From contig JADDOH010004036.1 of the NCBI GenBank assembly GCA_016648135.1, forward strand, positions 1-64,000: a stretch of 64,000 bases of DNA, in the 5' to 3' direction. Source of the DNA: Agrypnia vestita. Its lineage: Eukaryota > Arthropoda > Insecta > Trichoptera > Phryganeidae. The notes beneath the pieces were generated by a model. That model ran no database searches and was not told the origin of the DNA. It saw only the letters and a list, made by a program, of their open reading frames with translations. The position numbers and the translations under genes are program-made. The first letter of the stretch is position 1, and each line of letters begins with the position of its first letter. Of this stretch, positions 1-10,344 are shown in pieces.

Positions 1-1360
1 CATACATTTATTTTTATCAAGAACATCTTGTACACATTTATTATATGTCTAAAATTTAATATTTTCTGCGATGCGTCAGCAAGGACCGAAATATTTATAT
101 ACTGTGGGTCTGATGAACCCAAAAAACCCCTTCGTTATTTTTGATTTTTTGTCCCTGGCTTAAGGGATGATTGAATTATTCATCACATGTACAATTCGAG
201 AATTGATTCCGAGCTTCCTCGTGAGACCTTAGAAAAAAAGTATCGTAATTTAAAGCTGTGACTAATCCGAACAAATTTATGAAATGCTTATTCCATGAAT
301 AATGAGGTACGAATGTATCATTATTTTACATGTAAATTTGTGCTTTAGAAAACGTAGATTCTTTAAATTAGATTAGTTAGTTAAATAGTAGAGTATGAAT
401 TTTCGATAAATAATTATAAATTAGACATTTGTCTTTCTGTAAAAATGTAACTGTAACATATGTAACTGTTAAAAAAACTATGTTTGGGCTTGGAATTTAA
501 CAAACATTAAAATTTATTAACGAAAATTTTCAAATAAATTTTTGTTGTAGTTGAAAGAGAATTATAAATATGTAATATTGTTTCAAGAAGAAGTAGAGTT
601 GATCACGTGTGATCTGGCAAATTAATAATCTAATGAATCGTGTTCCTGATCCAAGATGCATCCAAGCAAGCGAAAAAAACCGTAAAAAGTTAATGTAACA
701 ATTATCCAAATTCTCTATTTATCTCCTTAGAATTTTTTTGTTAAGATAATGTGTTTAACGTAGATATAAAATTTACGTATATGACGATTAAAAATTGAAT
801 AATTAAAATATTGAATGGTCCAAAAATATTGTACGTATGTAATATATAGACAATTCGGTATGTTTTTTATAAATATGTATATGTATATGAAAATAAAGAT
901 TTGTCGAATTACAAACAGATACTAAAGGAATATATGCAAAGGACAGATTCTAAAGACAAACGAATAAAAAACTAGAAATATAAGAACAAATATTTTTTAC
1001 GGAGACTGGAAAAAAACAGTTCGTAATTACAAAAATATTTGACTAAAAATTAAAAATCATAAATCATAGAAAAATAATTACAATGTGAAGTATACTGATA
1101 ATTTTAATGAAATTTATTTTTAATACTGTTGTATATTTTTGAAAAGATTATTTATAATCCCCAAATAATAATCATTATTTCGAATATCACATTAAAGGCA
1201 TCACATTATTATTATACAAATACATTATTATTGTGAAGTTGCAATGTCAGAATGTTTCTGTGAATTTTTTATTTGACTAGTTGATATAAATCTTATAATT
1301 ATTTATTTACATTGAGAGAACCGTCATTTACGTATACTGTAATGCATTCTGCCAGTTAAA
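1..1360. other. AT-rich DNA without recognisable gene
   Basis: No exon, protein family or RNA gene was recognised on either strand. The stretch is low in GC, with many short A and T runs and no open frame of note. It lies downstream of the last visible glutamate receptor exon on that gene's strand, so it could be intron or flank. Confidence 0.5.
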
Positions 1361-1629
1361 ATATGTATACCGACGACGGTCCCTACGTATACTGTCGAAT
1401 CTATAAAAAATCTATTTCCGTTCTACTATATTTAACCATCCAATTTACTCTATATTTTCGGACAATGTTGAAAAAAATTTTATCTTTCGTTTCGAAGAAA
1501 GTATATATTAAAGAAAAATTTAACTTTTTTTTAACGTTATCTGAAAATATAGAGTAAATCGGATGGTTTAAGATACTAAAGGGAAAAAATCGACAATAGG
1601 TATACGTGAGGACTGTCGATATATGTATG
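1361..1629. repeat. foldback (hairpin) element with arms of about 105-125 bases
   Basis: The left arm (about 1361-1492) is the imperfect reverse complement of the right arm (about 1505-1629). Matching blocks include CCATCCAATTTACTCTATAT near 1435 against the complement of the right arm near 1540-1566, and ACGTATAC at 1385 against GTATACGT at 1600. The unpaired centre is only about 15-20 bases. This fits a hairpin MITE or foldback element. The open frame at 1363-1557 lies in the hairpin and is not considered a gene. Confidence 0.75.
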
Positions 1630-1630
1630 T

Positions 1631-2784
1631 ACTTACGTCGTTATTAATAAACAATAAAAAATATATACAATAAATATTCTGCAAACAAACTGTATTTTAT
1701 TCTACAAGTCCATTATTCTGACACGATCCGAGCTGGAAAAAAAAATTATGAAAACTGATATAATGGACGATATGCGTGTAGGTAGTCAAACCGCCCCACA
1801 CAAATTTCAGTAAATAATCGAATGACGTCGGTTAAAAATAAAGTGCACTGTTCAGGAAAATTGTTGGTGACAGCATAAATCTATTTAGAACTTCATTCTA
1901 CCTCGTACATTCAAAAACGTTACTGCTTTCATCAAATTTCATAGCAGAATATTATATTTGGAAAGTCAGGTAAGCGAGTGATGTAATTGGGGCCTTAACT
2001 GAATATAATTTTGACGACTATTTTATTACCGTTTTCGCTGGAAGACTTCATGGGATTGTTTCCAAAAGTTGGTCAGTAGGGAATGATGGTGAAATTAAGT
2101 TTATTTGTTTTAAAATATTTTATATGAGGAATTAACAAGCATAGAAATATTATATTTAGTAAAATACGTGTTAAAATCAGATAACTATTCGTCACACCTA
2201 CTATAAAGTTATACCTACTGCATCTGGGTTGCAGTACGTGCAACTTTTGGAATTTCTTCCTGGCTGTGTTGCTATATGAACAAAGCCAGTTTTTTCTCGC
2301 TGTCTAGATGATGTATTGTCGTTAATAAAAAATATATAAAATTATAAACAATTGATTATTGATGAGTTCTTGATGGTGATGAATTCATCTATGAATTTTA
2401 GACTGCGTTGCTTTCGACTAATCTCTACCCTTTTGAACAATATGTTGGGTCCATTTTAGAATTATTTATTGATGAATTGTTAAATACAGTGCGAGTATAT
2501 TATTTCGGAGCCAGTAACGTATAAAAGCGTTGATAGAGTTTTATTTTTGCTCTCGGTACTTTTGTGAATTTGTCAACATGTTGTGATATGACTGAGATTT
2601 ATATCTAAGTGAGTATATTTATCTATGTGGTAGCATTTTATTGTTATTGCCAATTACAGAAGTAAAAAAAATTAAAGCAATAATATTATGACTTTATAAG
2701 ATTCAGATTTTCTATCGATCAATTAATAATATATTTTTTTAGCCACTTTGCTCGACTATTTTAAAAAAGTATTTTGTATTTATT
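1631..2784. other. no gene recognised
   Basis: AT-rich non-coding sequence on both strands. No tRNA-like box, transposon end or splice-bounded coding block was recognised. Confidence 0.45.
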
Positions 2785-3000
2785 ATTAAAATATAGAACC
2801 AAATTTATAAATCAATTAGATAGACATGCAGAAAAATCAAATCAAGAAAAATTATTTTGGCTGCTACCGGAATCCGAACCCAGATATATCTTTCCGAGAA
2901 GGTGTATTCGAGCCCGATAGTAGCCAAATATTATTTCGTTGGTTTGTTTTTTCTGCATGTATTTCTAATTGATTAATAAATTTGGTTTTAAAATTCACAG
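2785..3000. repeat. inverted repeat around a tRNA-like fragment
   Basis: The left arm (about 2795-2875) pairs with the right arm (about 2918-3000); shared blocks are ACCAAATTTAT, AATCAATTAGA, ACATGCAGAAAAA and TTTGGCT(G/A)CTA. The loop of about 40 bases and adjacent arm ends contain sequence like the T-arm half of a tRNA in reverse orientation (AATCCGAACCC). A further half copy of the arm motif recurs at about 3298-3340. It is probably two head-to-head SINE fragments or a foldback element. Confidence 0.65.
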
Positions 3001-3662
3001 AACTTTTTTTGAAAAATTTGCATTATCACAATAAGAATGTATTTTTTAATATAATAAAAAAAAAAAAAATCAAATATTTATATAAAAAGTTGTGGATGCA
3101 ACTATGTGTAACAAACTAGCTATAAAAAAATTTAAAAAAAAAACACAAACTCGTTTCAAAAACTATGCATCCAATTATTCTGCCGGCATGTGAATTTTGC
3201 AAAGTTTTTCAATTTGTAATTGAGAGCAAAATATTTTTAGGATATAGGAATATGTGACTTTCCATTTTGAAGTACGTATTGCATAAAAAACTAATTAATT
3301 AATCAATTAGAAAGACGTACAGAAAAATCAAATCCACGAAAAAAATATTTAATTAAATAAACTTAGTTTTCACAACATAAAAACTTATGGTGTTTAAAAA
3401 GCAATAATAATTCTGAATTTCTAACCATCTTTTGAATATGGATCATTCTTTTGATATTAATAAGGGTTTACAAATTTTACATATAAATTATACAGAATCA
3501 TAGTTTAATAAATAAGAAATTTTGGAAATAAGAAAAAGTGTTAATAGTAAATTGAATATTATAAATAACGAGGTCCTTTTTACAAATAGTTATCTTTTAA
3601 ATTTATTTTCATGTTAAGTAGGTACTTTATTATTATTCATTTTCCATATATAACTTTTTTAA

Positions 3663-4682
3663 TATTAGGTCCTTACATATGAAATTGGCGTTTAGTATGA
3701 GAGGAACATAAAGCCGATTTTTTTTTATTATAATATATTTATTTAATCAAAGTATGTACCATTGCTATCTATGCACTTTTGCCATCTCATAGGTAGTTCA
3801 TCGATCCCTTTACTAAAAAAACCATTCGGACGGGAATCAATAAAATCTTTGAAGGCGGTTTGGACTGCCCCATCGGAGTTGAATTTTTTCCTTTGCAAGA
3901 AGTTATCCAAATTTCGAAAAAAATGGTAATCTGTTGGGGCAAGGTCCGGAGAGTACGGTGGATGTCTTAGACATTCCAATTGAAGCTTCTCTAATTTGGT
4001 AGCCGTCTGTTGTGCAGTGTGTGGTCTAGCGTTATCATGAAGCAGCAGTGGCCTAGAGCGATTAACCAGCTTCGGTTGTTTAGCAGCTAGCTTTTCCATC
4101 ATGGTTTGCAGTTGCTGACAATAGACATCTGCCGTAATCGTCTGGCCAGATTTAAGAAAGCTGTAGTGAACGACACCAGCACTAGTCCACCAAACGCTCA
4201 CAGTTTTATCACTAACACCGCAGCCTGTAGCTAACTCGGATGTGGTTTGCGATGGATCCGCTTCCACAATAGCCTTCAATACTTCATTATCAACTTTGGC
4301 CTCCGGCCGTCCACGGGACTTGTTTTGCAGGTCGAAATTTCCAGAACGAAAACGTTGGAACCAAAAACGCACTGTGTTTTCTTTTGCGGCACCGTCGCCA
4401 TACACATCATTAATCCTTCGAGCCGTTTCTGCAGCACTGCAGCCACGGTGGAACTCGTACTCGTAAATAACGCGATATTTCAAGTTTTTCATTTTGTAAA
4501 CTGAGTGACGCAAAGAAAAAAACAATTGAGGAAAAAACAAATGAATTATAATTTTCAAAACACAAATACATGAGTAAATAGCTGTATAAATTTGAATTTG
4601 GAATTCCTAACCAAAGAGAAGATATTTGAGATCAAATTTGCCAGTACGGCAAAACGCCAATTTCATATGTAAGGACCTAATA
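3663..4682 (-). mobile_element. mariner element with perfect terminal inverted repeats
   Basis: A 29-base terminal repeat beginning TTAGGTCCTTACATATGAAA is present at 3665-3693 and, inverted and identical, at 4652-4680. Both ends abut a TA dinucleotide (3663-3664 and 4681-4682), the duplication made by mariner/Tc1 insertion. The element is 1016 bases, shorter than the roughly 1.3 kb usual for mariners, because of an internal deletion in the transposase gene. Identical ends and a frame free of stops suggest fairly recent arrival. The protein resembles the mellifera/cecropia mariner group. Confidence 0.93.
3743..4492 (-). CDS. mariner transposase, internally deleted, missing first catalytic Asp
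   Basis: The reading frame encodes 249 residues from the ATG at 4492, which matches the usual mariner start (MKNLKYRV...). An upstream in-frame ATG at 4558 adds 22 residues not typical of the family. The N-terminal helix-turn-helix region (YEYEFHRG, ENTVRFWFQRFRSGNFDL, SRGRPE) and the ADPSQTTSELA block are present. The chain then jumps from VSDKTV directly to VWWTSAGVVHYSFL, so about 75 residues are missing. In mariners that gap holds the linker and the first Asp of the DD34D triad, in a TCDEKW-like motif. The second Asp (LLHDNARPH) and third (YSPDLAPTDYHFF) remain, as does the C-terminal WQKCIDSNGTYFD. DNA binding may survive; catalysis should not. The deletion is in frame, with no stop or frameshift elsewhere. 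Confidence 0.92.
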   Translation of the reverse strand: MKNLKYRVIYEYEFHRGCSAAETARRINDVYGDGAAKENTVRFWFQRFRSGNFDLQNKSRGRPEAKVDNEVLKAIVEADPSQTTSELATGCGVSDKTVSVWWTSAGVVHYSFLKSGQTITADVYCQQLQTMMEKLAAKQPKLVNRSRPLLLHDNARPHTAQQTATKLEKLQLECLRHPPYSPDLAPTDYHFFRNLDNFLQRKKFNSDGAVQTAFKDFIDSRPNGFFSKGIDELPMRWQKCIDSNGTYFD

Positions 4683-4721
4683 TTTTGATTGTCTATACTT
4701 CGATTTTGTTAGTTTACAATT

Positions 4722-4765
4722 GTATCCTGACGAAGAGGCCATAGGCCTGGAAACATGTTTATGTT
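4722..4765 (+). ncRNA. degenerate hammerhead-like motif
   Basis: CTGACGA at 4727-4733 is followed by a GGCC-AUA-GGCC stem and GAAAC at 4750. ACATGT follows and can form a short palindromic helix. The outer strands GTATC (4722-4726) and TATGT (4758-4762) pair only partly, with a C-U mismatch next to the core. It belongs to the same sequence family as 50334-50376 and 57840-57885. Activity is doubtful. Confidence 0.3.
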
Positions 4766-4857
4766 TTCAATATAAAAAGTAGTGAAATCTATGTTCATTT
4801 TATTAATTATATTAATAATGACATAACAAAATTATTTCGCTATTTTTGAAGAAGAAA

Positions 4858-4925
4858 AAAATATTTGGCTGCTACCAGGATTCAAACCACGGATCCAATT
4901 ACGCTAAAACGAACTTGTATATTTC
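4858..4925 (-). repeat. SINE-like fragment with tRNA B-box-like sequence
   Basis: Read on the minus strand, this contains GTGGTTTGAATCCTGG followed by TAGCAGCCAAATA, resembling the T-arm and 3' acceptor part of a tRNA. The same TTTGGCTGCTACC word appears inverted at 2864 and 2920. It is a short partial copy only. Confidence 0.4.
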
Positions 4926-5267
4926 CGTAAATATATCGACCTTATCTGTAAGCTTCATTTATCATCCATTTTTAGAGCAATCCACTTTTTTCTGGTACGG
5001 TAGGCACAAATTACTTTGTGTTCCTGCCGCTAGAAGACGCCAGAATTAACGTTTAATTCATTTTCATTTTTTTGGACACATTTGATACAAAATACATACA
5101 AGGATGGTCCTATTAAAAGGTTCAACAACCGAAAAGGCAAAAATGTCCACGCACGTAAGTGTGCTGTACAGAAAAGTGTGGCGTTTTGTCCCCTACATCA
5201 CGGTGAAGAAACGATTAATTAGTTAGGAATACACGAGATGCAAATAATGCTGTAGTACTAATTAACT

Positions 5268-5790
5268 GTAATTACTTCCTTTCCTGCATGCTTGCTTGCC
5301 GGCTTGCCGTCAAAAAAACTTTGACTCGATTTTTGACCCTTTTCCCGTGATCTAATCGAGCTGAAACTTGGCAAGTAAGTCTAGTTACTTGCCAAGTTTC
5401 AGCTCGGTTTATTATTTTATTATTGGTTATTGTTATTGTTATTGGTTTTTTCAAATTGGAATCATTAGAAAAGTTTGATTATTAGTAACGGCGCCGCGGC
5501 CCGATAACGTCGCGGAATATTTTCTAAATTTGAATGACTCCGTCGGTATACATAATAGGTACTTGACTACGAATGTAAAATCTAAATTGACTGACAAATG
5601 TTTTTAGAATTTAATCTTCAAAGCATGAAGTGTCTTATAAAAGCTCAAAATGTCTGACATTTTAGAAATATATTCAATTCCTGTAAGTTTAGTGTTATGT
5701 TATGTGTTTTAATTCGTCTTCAATTGTTGTTATATTTCACAAAGAAAGGGAGTACAATAAAAACTTGGTTTTTATGGGTTACTTTTTTTT
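5268..5790 (-). repeat. repeat family B, copy 1 (MITE-like)
   Basis: This is a nearly full copy of a family also found at 10008-10340, 38475-39020, 40270-40590, 40595-41440 and 53800-54095. Full copies are roughly 520-550 bases and carry AAAGGGAGT near one end and ACTCCCTTT near the other, preceded by a conserved TAACCCATAAAAACCAAG stretch. The ends therefore form a short terminal inverted repeat. This copy has a unique perfect palindrome at 5357-5406 (22-base arms, 6-base centre). A short conserved frame in several copies gives peptides like KxQLDWITGKGLKIDPKFF, but stops break it and no function is assigned. Confidence 0.75.
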
Positions 5791-5794
5791 ACAC

Positions 5795-6060
5795 ATTATT
5801 AATTATAATCCACGAGGAGCTAATTGAGTATGCAGTCAGACTACGTCGCCGTCGGATTGTTTACTAATGACTCTTTATTAATCCGGTCTCATCATTCGAC
5901 CAGGGGTTTTAATTAATCGTCTGGAATATTGTTGATCAGGCGCCCGTTTAATACGCGATCCTCCGAGCGCGCCAGGCATAGTCCGCATCGCTGGCGGTGG
6001 AACCATTTCAGATACGGGCCGCGCAATAAATACGCTCATCCAAAATACCTCAATCGATGA
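5795..6060. other. GC-richer island, candidate conserved regulatory sequence
   Basis: Composition is clearly less AT-rich than its surroundings. There is no protein match and no tRNA-like structure, and the words are not repeated elsewhere in the window. It has homeodomain-type words (TTATTAATCC near 5877, TTTTAATTAATCG near 5907). An enhancer or other conserved non-coding element is possible but unproven. Confidence 0.25.
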
Positions 6061-6224
6061 GCAATATTGATAATTTTCTAGTAAATTAAATCATGGTTGA
6101 TTTTCTCTCTTGCGAAAGGGACCACGTGAATTTGCTGAGGGCGACTTGTCTTGAAATCATCATAGAAGTCTCACAGATATGAAGCTATTTTATATAGAAA
6201 AATTTCAATTTTTAAAAAAATATT

Positions 6225-6395
6225 TAAATAGAGATGCGAACACGGAAAACGTGTCACATCAATATTCTTACTATTTTCAAACTAAGCTAAACGCTTGTGC
6301 TATGAAAATAGGACTAACTTGCTGGTCTAGAGTGAGAAACCCGTGACCTTTGGATCACGAGGCGAGAATCATAACCACAAGACATGAAGCTTGTC
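6225..6395 (-). repeat. tRNA-derived SINE, copy 1
   Basis: The minus strand reads CTTGTGGTTATGATTCTCGCC and then AAGGTCACGGGTTTCTCACTC, resembling an A box and T-arm region. The upstream block (AAACTAAGCTAAACGCTTGT on the plus strand) matches 59830-59850, so this and 59785-59970 are two copies of one family. The B box is more decayed here than in the second copy. Confidence 0.6.
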
Positions 6396-6840
6396 GTTAT
6401 CACATTTATCATTATTTATTATTTCGCTTTACACTTTATCTTCATTACCATTATTACAATATACATACATTATCATTATACAAACATTATCAAAATAAAA
6501 AATAATTCTAGTATAATTTATTATTAAGTTATTGGAACATTTATATAAATTTTGTATATAAATATATATATTGATATAAATATAAACCGGTCTTTGAAAT
6601 GAATTAAAAACTGAAAATAATAATTTCCAGGCGTATTCCACCTTGTATTAGATAATTCTAAAGGATAACATATACATGTACGTAAATAATATTACTTAAT
6701 ATTCCACTTTAAAAATATAGAGGTATCATTACCAGCAATGAAATATAAGTTTATTACATCGCGGGAAGGGCCATAGATGTTTCCGGTATAGTCCGTTAAA
6801 ATATTTTATTATATTATTATATATTGAAAACTTAAACGAA

Positions 6841-6945
6841 CTCATACAGGTAATAAGCCCTGGGCCACCCTATAAATATTTCGATACACGTTTCATATAT
6901 AAATAGCTTCATCTTTGTGAGATCTCTATAATTTATCTTAATTGA
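6841..6945 (+). repeat. repeat family A, copy 1
   Basis: Shares TAAGCCCTGGGCCACC, CACGTTTC and ATAAATAGCTTC words with copies at 8468, 19755, 24845 (inverted), 25995 (inverted), 54200 and 60345. Copies are about 100-150 bases with ragged ends. No clear RNA polymerase III box or terminal repeat was found, so the class is unknown. Confidence 0.6.
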
Positions 6946-6960
6946 TAAAATAAAGATTTT

Positions 6961-8095
6961 CCTAGAAAATCGTTAAGAATGTGCTCATTTATCCAGTATT
7001 GGAGAAGTAGTTACCTACATTTATTAATGAAAAGAAAAATAATCCATGCGTGTTTAAAAAAAAATTATTTCTCTTAATTTACAAAAATATAAATTTCAAA
7101 AATACGATAATAATATTTATTTTTATTACACGACAAACAGCTTTTAAAATCCTCGAGAAACTTGACTGAGTCGCTCTGCAAAACAAAATTGTTTTGTATG
7201 CACTTAAAAAATTTAATTTTCTACACAATAACAACAACTTTCTCATTCTTTCTCTAGCATGTGACTGGCAGAATAAACGTGTACCAATCACTTGCACTTA
7301 CTTTGAATTTACTTTTCATTTTATTTAAACTTTTATCACTCACAGTAACATACATTTCGGGGAGTGGGTGTGCAAAATTCTTTATTATAGAAGTGAATTC
7401 ACACTTAGGTGTTTTGGGCAAAGCGCAATTTTACATTATATGATTTTAAATGCACTCTAGACTCTAAGACCATCTATAAGGGTCATTAATTGTTAACGGT
7501 CTGTTTGTTAAGAAATAAAATAAAATGAAAAAATAAAATAAATGTCTATAATTCTACGTATTTGTATACCTAAATCTGAATCTTGGAAGGAATTAATGGA
7601 CTTGGATAAAGGATAATCCTTGTCACAAAGACAAGTTTCCTTTTTAAAAGATAAACAGTTTCAACAACTCGCAACGAAAAAACTAACTATCACGCCATTT
7701 CCCTGTAGATGTGCGCAGAGAAAATTGAACGCTATAGTATTTTATCCTAGTAGAACATATTCACCTATTGCACTATCAAATATCTTCTCGTACACGCTCT
7801 TCAATTGTTGAAGCTTTCAGTGGGCCATCCTCCAATATAAGGCTTACTCGGACGTAATATGTAACCCAAAACTGGCGTTACATATTTTCTTTACCATCCT
7901 TTCCTCGCTCAACTCTTCCACATAATCAAACTGTCTCGGCGAGACATTATTTTTTCTATCTACTACTTTACAGCCAGCAAAAGACTTACTTCTGATTTGT
8001 TCATTCTTTACACTATCGTACAAATGTGCATAACTTCAATAATAAATTGTACATAAAACATAACGACAAGGTCAATTTATTTCAAAGGTATGTAC
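6961..8095. other. no gene recognised
   Basis: AT-rich sequence just downstream, on the minus strand, of the last visible receptor exon; by position it should be the next intron. A search by eye for the family's next block (GGWDGMVGEL-like) found nothing. Confidence 0.45.
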
Positions 8096-8099
8096 TTAC

Positions 8100-8334
8100 A
8101 TGTGATTCCCAATGTCTTTGCAATAAGGTCGGCAAGGTCCTTGCAATATCCTTCGAATCTGTCGTTTCCCTCGAGAGTCTCTCCCGGCTCAGGCGTCCGC
8201 ATCATGATGTAAGGTTCTTCAATTATGGTGGTGACTATGTAGGTCCTGTTCTTCTCGATATCAATTCTGGGACGGAGACGGATGTATTTGGCAGCGATGG
8301 GGGTGAAACCGTTTTCTTCTGTCCATTCAGCCAC
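8100..8334 (-). CDS. kainate-type glutamate receptor, exon with start of ligand-binding domain (S1)
   Basis: This exon encodes 78 codons plus one base. It opens with VAEWTEENGFTPIAAKY and contains NRTYIVTTIIEEPYIMMRTP, then EPGETLEGNDRFEGYCKDL. This is the hallmark S1 start of kainate-type ionotropic glutamate receptors, where the extracellular clamshell binds glutamate. The EEPY and GNDRFEGYCKDL blocks are the strongest family matches; NRT is a possible N-glycosylation site. The acceptor is CAG at 8337-8335 and the donor GTAAGT starts at 8099, so it begins in phase 0 and ends one base into a codon. The upstream exon ends ...NSAMVK, joining as the family-typical MVKVAEW. Insects have several kainate-like paralogues and the exact one cannot be named. 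Codon use is much less AT-rich than the surroundings, as expected for a conserved exon. Confidence 0.95.
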
Positions 8335-8467
8335 CTGACGGTAAATACAATACCAATTAATTGCATGGTAAGAGATTCACTTTGTTTTGATTTGTTCAAT
8401 TATCAATATTTTTCTTGCTTTTATCAATATTGGAAATTCGTACACCAATTGTGGTACTCTACCATGG

Positions 8468-8605
8468 ATGGAGTTGGTTAACGTTACATTGTGTAAAGTG
8501 ATCACTTAAGCCAGCCGTATGATAGGTCGTAAGCCCTATGAACACCCAAAAAGATTTCAGAATATAAAAATATAGCTTCGTTTCTATGAGACATCTATCT
8601 ATATC
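8468..8605 (+). repeat. repeat family A, copy 2, in a receptor intron
   Basis: Contains GTGTAAAGTGATCACTTAAG, then CCAGCCGTATGATAGGTCG and TAAGCCCTATGAACACCC. Very close to the copy at 19755-19905. It is followed by a short (TATC)-rich run at about 8590-8625. Confidence 0.7.
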
Positions 8606-9007
8606 TATATCTAGCTATATCTAGCTATAATAAATTACGCATATCGATGTATGTATCTCTTGATTTGAAATTTTGATTTTGTCGCTGAATTGTGGTGAAT
8701 TCCTGGATTTTCGGTGACATTTTCACAAATTCTAGCGATATTTTGGTATAACAAAATATACGATCACGCATTGTGACCTTTTGTATTAAGAACTTATGAA
8801 TAATTTTTAAGAATTAGGTGTCTTTTGGCAAAATTTTAACCATAAAAAATAACAAAAAGTTTTGGGAAGGTTTTAAAAACTGCGTGACATTAATATTATT
8901 TAAATAAAAAAATAAAAATTCTTTTAAAATTACTTTTTTATGCTTTGACAGGCTAAGGGGCCCAACGAAACATCCAGAATTGAGTAAGTCTCGGATTTAT
9001 TAATCAT

Positions 9008-9090
9008 AGATAATTGTGACCTCACCGGAAGCGAACGCGGAACTCGGTGTGATAAGCCAGTGTCATGCCTACTAGGCTACGAGAGCTTTG
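9008..9090 (-). repeat. tRNA-derived SINE head or tRNA pseudogene
   Basis: The minus strand reads TAGCCTAGTAGGCATGACAC (A-box-like D-arm), then CACCGAGTTCC and CGTTCGCTTCC (B-box-like T-arm, one change from GTTCGAATCC). Spacing resembles a tRNA, but the acceptor stem does not pair and there is no CCA end. SINE head is the likelier reading. Confidence 0.5.
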
Positions 9091-9104
9091 ATTTTAAAAA
9101 AATC

Positions 9105-9242
9105 ATTTGAAATAATTTTATAAATTCATTTAAAATAATTTTATAAATTCACTTGAAATAATTTTAAAAATTCATTTAAAATAATTTTATAAATTCATTT
9201 TGAAGATTTTTATAAATTCATTTTGTAGAATTTTATAAATAT
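9105..9242. repeat. 23-base minisatellite, about six units
   Basis: Six tandem units of 23 bases, consensus near ATTTGAAATAATTTTATAAA plus TTC, with a few substitutions and the last two units more divergent. It lies in the 950-base receptor intron, 43 bases from the donor of the exon at 9285-9392. Confidence 0.9.
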
Positions 9243-9284
9243 ATAGGTACATGTCTTATATCCACGAATTATTTTTTGTCTTAC

Positions 9285-9392
9285 CTTGACCATGGCGCTA
9301 TTGACAGTCATCTCCACAACGTGCAAGGTATAGTTCTGGCGGCGGCCCTCGTCGTTGAATCTGACGTCACCAGTGAGTCCCTCGATCTCCAC
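9285..9392 (-). CDS. kainate-type glutamate receptor, exon joining amino-terminal and ligand-binding domains
   Basis: A 108-base exon encoding exactly 36 residues in phase 0 at both ends: [20 protein letters not shown] followed by [16 protein letters not shown]. This [23 protein letters not shown] block ends the amino-terminal domain of kainate-type receptors, just before the linker to S1; QNYT is a possible N-glycosylation site. The acceptor is CCAAAG before 9392. The reading frame upstream has a TGA, so coding cannot extend further. The donor AAG|GTAAGAC is at 9285/9284. It joins in frame to LLRK from the exon ending at 43155, giving the family-typical [10 protein letters not shown], and to VAEW at 8334. 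The protein is membrane-bound and synaptic in known members. Confidence 0.95.
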
Positions 9393-10007
9393 CTTTGGCA
9401 TCATTCAAGCTTATTAATTCTGTGGGATTCGCCTTATGAAAATTAGTAGGGTAACATCATTTCAATGGAATGGCGCAACAAATCATAAAAATAGTGCGAG
9501 GTAACAAATCATATCGATATAATGGGGCAGCGCATAATAGCAATAGAACGAGACAACAAGTCGTACCAACAGAATAAATAGCGCAACAAATTGTATATAA
9601 CATCAGCATAATGCGAAAAATTATACCAATAGATGAGGGCTGTAAATTATTTATTATAATAGAACGGAGTAAAAGTTTAGTAAAAAATTAAAAGTAAAAA
9701 CATTGTGATTTACGATAAATATACATTTGTATTCAGATACGCTTTCAAATTTTGATTAAAAAGTTTCCATATGAAACTCCGTAAATGTATGAATATACTG
9801 GATGCATTATACTAATCCACGAGCAAAATAGTGAAGGTTCATAGATTGCTCTCGCTGAACTCTGTGCCGTATCTCCGACACTCGTGAGACTCGGAGAGAA
9901 ATTTCATCCGTGGACATGAGCTATAAGATGGAGGAAATTTCAACGCCATTAGTTTTATACATGTATACATCTTACACGCACGCTTACATCTTACACGCAT
10001 ACAAAAT

Positions 10008-10340
10008 AAAATAAAAACTAACCCATAAAAACCAAGATTTTATTATACTCCTTTTCTCTTTGAATCAGGTTTCGTGCCTACTGCACGCGTCAGAGTCATT
10101 ACTCATTTGTATTGATTCCAATTTGAAAAAACCATTAAAATTTCGAAAAAATCAAAATTATACTATAATTATTTAAAAAATTAAATGAAAAATGTTAAAT
10201 CATTTTTATCGTCGCCGTTTAAGTCTGCCGGCAAAGTTTCAGCTAGATTGGATTACGGGAAAAGGGTTAAAAATCGATCCAAAGTTTTCCGGCAGACAAC
10301 AAACCGCAGACGCTACGAGTTAAAAGAAAGGGAGTAATAA
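10008..10340 (+). repeat. repeat family B, copy 2 (internally deleted)
   Basis: Begins with the conserved CTAACCCATAAAAACCAAG words and ends AAAGAAAGGGAGTAATAAAA. The middle of full copies is absent and replaced by a short GGTTTCGTGCCTACTGCACG segment, also seen in the 40270-40590 copy. It shares CGGGAAAAGGGTTAAAAATC with the others. Confidence 0.75.
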
Positions 10341-10344
10341 AAAC

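Noticed and set aside
1363..1557. 64-codon frame
   Set aside because: It lies in the arms and loop of the foldback hairpin.
4242..4504. Two plus-strand frames in the mariner
   Set aside because: Shadows of the transposase on the minus strand.
8026..8481. 151-codon plus-strand frame over the receptor exon
   Set aside because: It is the reverse-strand shadow of the conserved receptor exon 8334-8100 and has no family match.
9008..9090. Functional tRNA gene
   Set aside because: A and B boxes are recognisable, but the acceptor stem does not pair and the B box is altered; treated as SINE or pseudogene.
9105..9242. CRISPR-like spacing
   Set aside because: Units are directly tandem with no unique spacers and this is a eukaryotic intron; it is a minisatellite.
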